DNA of 64,000 nt from Massilia sp. WG5 (GTDB taxonomy: Bacteria; Pseudomonadota; Gammaproteobacteria; Burkholderiales; Burkholderiaceae_D): contig NZ_CP012640.2 of the NCBI RefSeq assembly GCF_001412595.2, positions 2,418,001-2,482,000 of the forward strand. Direction: 5' to 3'. Made by a program: the position numbers and the translations under genes. Positions 60,176 through 64,000 of this stretch are shown one piece after another; position 1 is the first letter of the stretch, and the number at the start of each line of letters is the position of its first letter. The notes beneath the pieces were generated by a model. It saw only the letters and a list, made by a program, of their open reading frames with translations, was not told the origin of the DNA and did not search any database.

Positions 60176-61674
60176 TCGACGTGCCTTCCCTGCTGGACGC
60201 GCTGCCGGCGCGCATCGACGCCATCGTGCGCGGGCATGCGCACGCCACGCCCGAGGCGCCGGCCTTGCGCGAAGACGGGCGCACGCTCAGCTACCGCGCG
60301 CTGCAGGACGAGATCGAGGCCTGCGCCGCCTGGCTGCGCGGCCTCGGGGTGCAGGCCGGCGAGCGCGTGATGCTGGTCAGCGAGAACTGCGCGGCGCAGG
60401 TGGGCGCACTGTTCGCCGTCGCCAGCCTGGACGCCTGGTTCGTCAACGTCAACGCGCGCCTGACCGCGCCGGAGCTGGACGCCATCCGCGCGCATTGCGG
60501 CGCGCGCGTCGTGCTGTACACGGCGCTGGCTTCGCCCGATGCGGCGGCCCACGCGGCGCGTGCAGGCGCGGGCACGCAGGCGCATGGCGGGCTGCTGGCC
60601 AGCCTGCACGGCGACGGCGCCGGGACGGCAGCGGATGCGCCGGAACCGGCGGCCGCCCAGCAGATCGCCGCCCTGGTCTATACCACCGGCACCACCGGCC
60701 GTCCCAAGGGCGTGATGCTCAGCCACCGCAACCTGCTGTTCGTGGCCGCCGTCTCGAGCCGCCTGCGCGGCCTCGCGCCTGCCGACCTGGCCTACGGCGT
60801 GCTGCCGGTCTCGCACGTCTACGGCCTGACATCCGTGCTGCTGGGGACACTCTACGCCGGCGCCTGCCTGCTGCTGTCGCCGCGCTTCACGCCGCAGGCC
60901 ATGCTGGACGCGATCCGCAGCGGGGGCCTCACCATCGTGCAGGGCGTGCCGGCGATGTATGCGCGCCTGCTGGAGCTGTGCAGCGCCGGGAAGGTCGCGG
61001 CGCCGCTGGACTCGAGGCTGCGCTTCGCCTACGCCGGCGGTTCGCCGCTCGACCCCTTGCTCAAGCGCGAGCTGGAAAGCCTGCTCGGCGTCCCGCTGCA
61101 CAACGGTTACGGCTTGACCGAGGCCGCGCCCACGGTCAGCCAGACCCGCCTGGATGCGCCGCGCGCGGACACCTCGGTCGGCCATGCGATCCCGGGCGTC
61201 GAAGTACGGGTCGAGGGAGCGGACGGGCAGCTGTTCGTGCGCGGCCCGAATGTGATGCAGGGTTATTACCGCGATCCGGACGGGACCGCGGCCGTGCTGA
61301 GTGCGGATGGCTGGCTCGACACCGGCGACCTGGCGCGCCAGGATCCGGACGGCGCCCTGTTCATTGCCGGGCGCAGCAAGGAGCTGATCATCCGCTCCGG
61401 CTTCAAGGTCTATCCGCTGGAAGTCGAGACGGTGCTGAACGCGCACCCGGCGGTGACGCAGTCGGCGGTGGTCGGCCGCAGCCTGCCGGACGGCAACGAA
61501 GAAGTGGTGGCCTTCGTCCAGCCGGCGGCCGGCGGCGCGCTCGCGCTTGACGAGCTCGCGGACTGGGCCGCGGCCCGCCTGGCCCCGTACAAGCGCCCGG
61601 CACGGATCGTCTTCATGGACAGCCTGCCGGCGGCGGCCAGCGGCAAGGTGCTCAAGCACCGGCTGAAAAGCTAG
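60172..61674 (+). CDS. Acyl-CoA synthetase-like AMP-forming ligase
   Basis: 500 residues, coupled to the regulator by ATGA. Adenylate-forming family: phosphate loop VYTTGTTGRPKG at 170-180, adenine motif NGYGLTEAAPTVSQT, STGD-equivalent WLDTGDLA, and the C-terminal catalytic Lys in AASGKVLKHRL. The hinge RSKELIIRSGFKVYPLEVE is present. It activates a carboxylic acid as acyl-AMP and then CoA thioester. Given the OFA carrier and formate dehydrogenase nearby, oxalate is one candidate, but no oxalyl-CoA decarboxylase is in the window; fatty or aromatic acids are equally possible. Confidence 0.85.
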   Translation: MIDVPSLLDALPARIDAIVRGHAHATPEAPALREDGRTLSYRALQDEIEACAAWLRGLGVQAGERVMLVSENCAAQVGALFAVASLDAWFVNVNARLTAPELDAIRAHCGARVVLYTALASPDAAAHAARAGAGTQAHGGLLASLHGDGAGTAADAPEPAAAQQIAALVYTTGTTGRPKGVMLSHRNLLFVAAVSSRLRGLAPADLAYGVLPVSHVYGLTSVLLGTLYAGACLLLSPRFTPQAMLDAIRSGGLTIVQGVPAMYARLLELCSAGKVAAPLDSRLRFAYAGGSPLDPLLKRELESLLGVPLHNGYGLTEAAPTVSQTRLDAPRADTSVGHAIPGVEVRVEGADGQLFVRGPNVMQGYYRDPDGTAAVLSADGWLDTGDLARQDPDGALFIAGRSKELIIRSGFKVYPLEVETVLNAHPAVTQSAVVGRSLPDGNEEVVAFVQPAAGGALALDELADWAAARLAPYKRPARIVFMDSLPAAASGKVLKHRLKS

Positions 61675-61907
61675 CGCCTGCGCTTCTTCCAGTTGTAGTC
61701 GGGGCCCGTCACATCGACCCCGGGGTGCCCGACCACGTCCGGATGTTCCGAACACATGGTGATGAAGCACAGCGCCTCGCCCGCGCGCTGGCGCGCGCGC
61801 AGCTCTTCCATGAACTTCATCGCCGCCACCATGTCAGTGGTGTCGAAAGGCTGGGCATGCGGCACGCCGGCCGCGTCCTCGATGGTGGTCCAATACACCA
61901 TGTACAT
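61671..61907 (-). CDS. Conserved-looking small protein, unknown
   Basis: 78 residues with AGGAGG 5-6 bases before the ATG. Begins MYMVYWTTIEDAAGVPHAQPF, contains a helix (AAMKFMEELRARQRAGEA) and a strand with FITMCSEHPD, and ends in a basic KKRRR. The layout looks like a small ferredoxin-like or dimeric alpha+beta domain. It converges with the ligase gene, with four bases shared at their 3' ends. Not an FdsD match. Function unknown. Confidence 0.65.
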   Translation of the reverse strand: MYMVYWTTIEDAAGVPHAQPFDTTDMVAAMKFMEELRARQRAGEALCFITMCSEHPDVVGHPGVDVTGPDYNWKKRRR

Positions 61908-61997
61908 CCATCCCTCCTCGTTCCTCGTCTATTTCCCGGCATTTTCGCATGACCCCCGTAAATTTCCGCGAATGTCTTGGACAACGCTGACTCTACG

Positions 61998-62011
61998 TAG
62001 GACTTGTCCTA
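61998..62011. promoter_or_regulatory. 14-bp dyad before the hydrolase-reductase fusion
   Basis: TAGGACTTGTCCTA: 6-base arms TAGGAC/GTCCTA around TT. Lies 88 bases before the ATG at 62100 in the 192-bp divergent gap, a reasonable place for an operator. Confidence 0.4.
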
Positions 62012-62099
62012 AATACGGCTTATATGTTCGGTGACTCACACAAGAAGCTGTGTCTGCCGACTAGGCTACCACCTTGGATCAAAAACGCAGGAAGCACTC

Positions 62100-64000
62100 A
62101 TGAATCTGAATAGTCATATCCAGCCAGCAAGCTCGCCGCTCCAGCTCTGGGGCGGCCTCGAATGCACCGTCAACCGCGTACGCGACAACTACTTCTCCCA
62201 GATGGACCGCAACGGCCATGCAGAACGCCTGCAGGACCTGGAACGTTTTGCCTCGCTAGGCATCCGCGCGATCCGCTATCCGGTGCTGTGGGAGCGCACG
62301 GCTCCCGACGGCATCGACAGCGCCGACTGGTCGTGGCCGGATGAACGCCTGCCCGTGCTGCAGCAGCTGGGCGTCACGCCCATCGTCGGCCTGGTCCACC
62401 ACGGCAGCGGCCCGCGCCATACCAGCCTGGTGTCCGAAGACTTCCCGGAAAAGCTGGCGGCGTATGCCGGCGCGGTCGCCCGGCGCTACCCCTGGGTCGA
62501 GTACTACACCCCGGTCAACGAGATCTGCACCACCGCCCGCTTCTCCGGCCTGAACGGCGTCTGGTACCCGCACGGCAACAGCGAAGCGCTGTTCGTGCGC
62601 GCCCTGATCGTCCAGTGCCGCGCGACCGTGCTGGCGATGCGCGAGATCCGCAAGGTCAACCCCGCTGCCAAGCTGGTGCAGACCGACGACCTGTCGCGCA
62701 CCTACGGCACGCCGGAAATGGCCGAGATCACGAATTTCTTCAACGAGCGCCGCTGGCTCGGCTGGGATATGTTGTGCGGCAAGATCGACGAGCAGCACCC
62801 GCTGTGGGATTACCTGCTCGAGTCGGAAGCGAGCGCCGAAGAGCTGCTCTGGTTCAAGGAGAACCCGTGCCCGCCCGACATCATGGGCGTCAACTATTAC
62901 ATCACCAGCGAGCGCTGGCTCGACCATCGCCTGGATCGCTATCCGGAAAGCCATCGCACCCAGTACCGAGGGATCCCGCACGCCGACATGGAGTGCCCGC
63001 GCGTGCTGGCCACGCCGACCCCGGGCATCGGCCCGCTGCTGCAGGAAACCTGGGACCGCTACGGCCTGCCGATCGCGGTCACCGAAGCCCATATCGACGC
63101 CAACCGCGAAGACCAGCTGCGCTGGCTGGTCGAGATCTGGAACGCCGCCCGCAAGGTGCAGGAGAGCGGCGCCGACATCCGCGCCGTCACGGTCTGGGCC
63201 CTGCTCGGCTCCTTCGACTGGAACTGCCTGGTGACCGAATGCCGTGGCTATTACGAGCCGGGCCCCTACGACGTGCGCGGTCCGCAGCCGCGCCCGACCG
63301 CGGTGGCGCACCTGATGCGCGAACTGGCGACCGGCCGGCCGCTGTCGCATCCGGTGCTGCAGGGCCAGGGCTGGTGGCGCCGTCCGGGCCGCTTCTGGAC
63401 CAAGCCGGTCGCGACCCGCACCGCGGTGGCCGACATCAACGACCGCGGCGCCTTCCGCTCGACCTTCCCGCAGCCGATCCTGATTACCGGCGCCACCGGC
63501 ACCCTGGGCCGCGCCTTCGCCCGCATCTGCGAGCGGCGCAACCTGAGCTGCCACGTGCTGAGCCGCCAGGAGATGGACATCGCCGACCCGGCGTCGGTGG
63601 AAGCGGCGATCCTGCGTTATAAACCGTGGGCGATCATCAACGCCAGCGGCTACGTGCGGGTCGACGACGCCGAGCAGGAGCTCGAGCGCTGCATGCGCGA
63701 GAACGCCCACGGCCCGACCGTGCTGGCGCTGGCGGCGATCCGCCACGCGGTGCGCTTCCTGACCTTCTCCAGCGACCTGGTGTTCGACGGCGGCCTGGGC
63801 CGCGCCTACGTCGAGTCCGACCGGGTATCGCCGCTGAACGCCTACGGCCGCAGCAAGGCCGAGGCCGAGCGCCGCGTGCTGGATTCCGATCCGCAGGCCC
63901 TGGTGGTGCGCACCAGCGCCTTCTTCGGCCCCTGGGACCAGCACAACTTCGTGAGCCAGGCGCTGGCGGCGCTGAGCGAAGGCCGGCCGTTCGCAGCGGC
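62100..64000 (+). CDS. Fusion of GH1-like hydrolase and RmlD-like reductase, partial
   Basis: 633 residues visible; the frame runs off the window. GGAAG precedes the ATG. Residues ~12-410 resemble family 1 glycoside hydrolases: acid/base Glu141 in TPVNEICTT, nucleophile Glu329 in VTEAHID, and SFDWNCLVTE at the barrel end. Residues from ~458 form a Rossmann domain of the RmlD/SDR type: ITGATGTLGRAFA, NASGYVRVDDAE, FSSDLVFDGG, and the YxxxK pair Y582/K586 (AYGRSKAEAE). RmlD enzymes reduce 4-keto nucleotide sugars. A glycan biosynthesis role is likely; catalytic state of the hydrolase half is unproven. Confidence 0.85.
   Translation, partial: MNLNSHIQPASSPLQLWGGLECTVNRVRDNYFSQMDRNGHAERLQDLERFASLGIRAIRYPVLWERTAPDGIDSADWSWPDERLPVLQQLGVTPIVGLVHHGSGPRHTSLVSEDFPEKLAAYAGAVARRYPWVEYYTPVNEICTTARFSGLNGVWYPHGNSEALFVRALIVQCRATVLAMREIRKVNPAAKLVQTDDLSRTYGTPEMAEITNFFNERRWLGWDMLCGKIDEQHPLWDYLLESEASAEELLWFKENPCPPDIMGVNYYITSERWLDHRLDRYPESHRTQYRGIPHADMECPRVLATPTPGIGPLLQETWDRYGLPIAVTEAHIDANREDQLRWLVEIWNAARKVQESGADIRAVTVWALLGSFDWNCLVTECRGYYEPGPYDVRGPQPRPTAVAHLMRELATGRPLSHPVLQGQGWWRRPGRFWTKPVATRTAVADINDRGAFRSTFPQPILITGATGTLGRAFARICERRNLSCHVLSRQEMDIADPASVEAAILRYKPWAIINASGYVRVDDAEQELERCMRENAHGPTVLALAAIRHAVRFLTFSSDLVFDGGLGRAYVESDRVSPLNAYGRSKAEAERRVLDSDPQALVVRTSAFFGPWDQHNFVSQALAALSEGRPFAA

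Noticed and set aside
61671..61907. The small protein as FdsD, the formate dehydrogenase delta subunit
   Set aside because: Length is similar, but the sequence does not look like FdsD, it is on the far side of the regulator and it is not in the FDH operon.

Overview
The window is one contiguous piece of a high-GC beta-proteobacterial chromosome. Gene content and order fit Burkholderiales, and the Oxalobacteraceae (Massilia-like) look most likely: the yebC-purD-hemF-nadD-rsfS-rlmH-maf-rng order, a fused two-subunit formate dehydrogenase beside tup genes, DUF1800/DUF1501 pairs and large M1 peptidase/TonB modules. This assignment is from recognition of proteins, not from a search. No insertion sequence, prophage, CRISPR array or rRNA was seen. 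One tRNA-Thr(CGT) is present.

Layout. 1-333 is the tail of a GGDEF protein. 396-9622 (minus strand) is a six- to seven-gene operon around a 1258-residue tubulin/FtsZ-like protein with a C-terminal GYF-type domain. It also holds a secreted vWA-like protein, a small three-helix membrane protein, two zinc-ribbon proteins, a secreted DUF3828-like protein and a lipoprotein. This is the most interesting system in the window. 9734-11628 is a coupled aminopeptidase-T-like/PhyH dioxygenase pair. 11632-14652 holds a chemoreceptor and an LplT-like transporter. 14797-23071 is a cluster of two near-duplicate M1 peptidases, a DUF6702 protein, a TonB-dependent receptor and a 2OG-Fe dioxygenase. 23231-25979 is a DUF1800-DUF1501 pair. 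26165-30807 is DUF3147 plus an RND efflux adaptor and pump. 30956-32128 has a Ser/Gly-rich DUF883-like protein and the tRNA.

32204-35953 carries fbp and pepN; 36163-39312 a DUF4136 lipoprotein and an EamA-mgsA-qor-small membrane protein operon. 39445-40212 is a DUF2182 protein. 40339-47975 is the conserved housekeeping string yebC-purD-hemF-nadD-rsfS-rlmH-maf-rng, interrupted between purD and hemF by a GIY-YIG gene bracketed by inverted copies of a 28-bp palindrome. 48305-49408 is a GT9 glycosyltransferase.

49419-61907 is a formate module: TupABC oxyanion importer, FdhD, a fused NAD-dependent formate dehydrogenase, an OFA-family carrier, and a divergent regulator whose ligand domain resembles molybdate/tungstate-binding proteins. 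The regulator is coupled to an acyl-CoA synthetase. Together these could import tungstate or molybdate, build the cofactor, transport formate or oxalate and oxidise formate to CO2 with NADH formation. 62100-64000 is an unfinished fusion of a family-1-type glycoside hydrolase with an RmlD-type reductase.

Two families of dispersed palindromic repeats sit between genes. One is 28 bp long, with six clear copies plus a composite structure after the RND pump. The other has a GTAGGGTGGGC/GCCCACGCG core and three copies.
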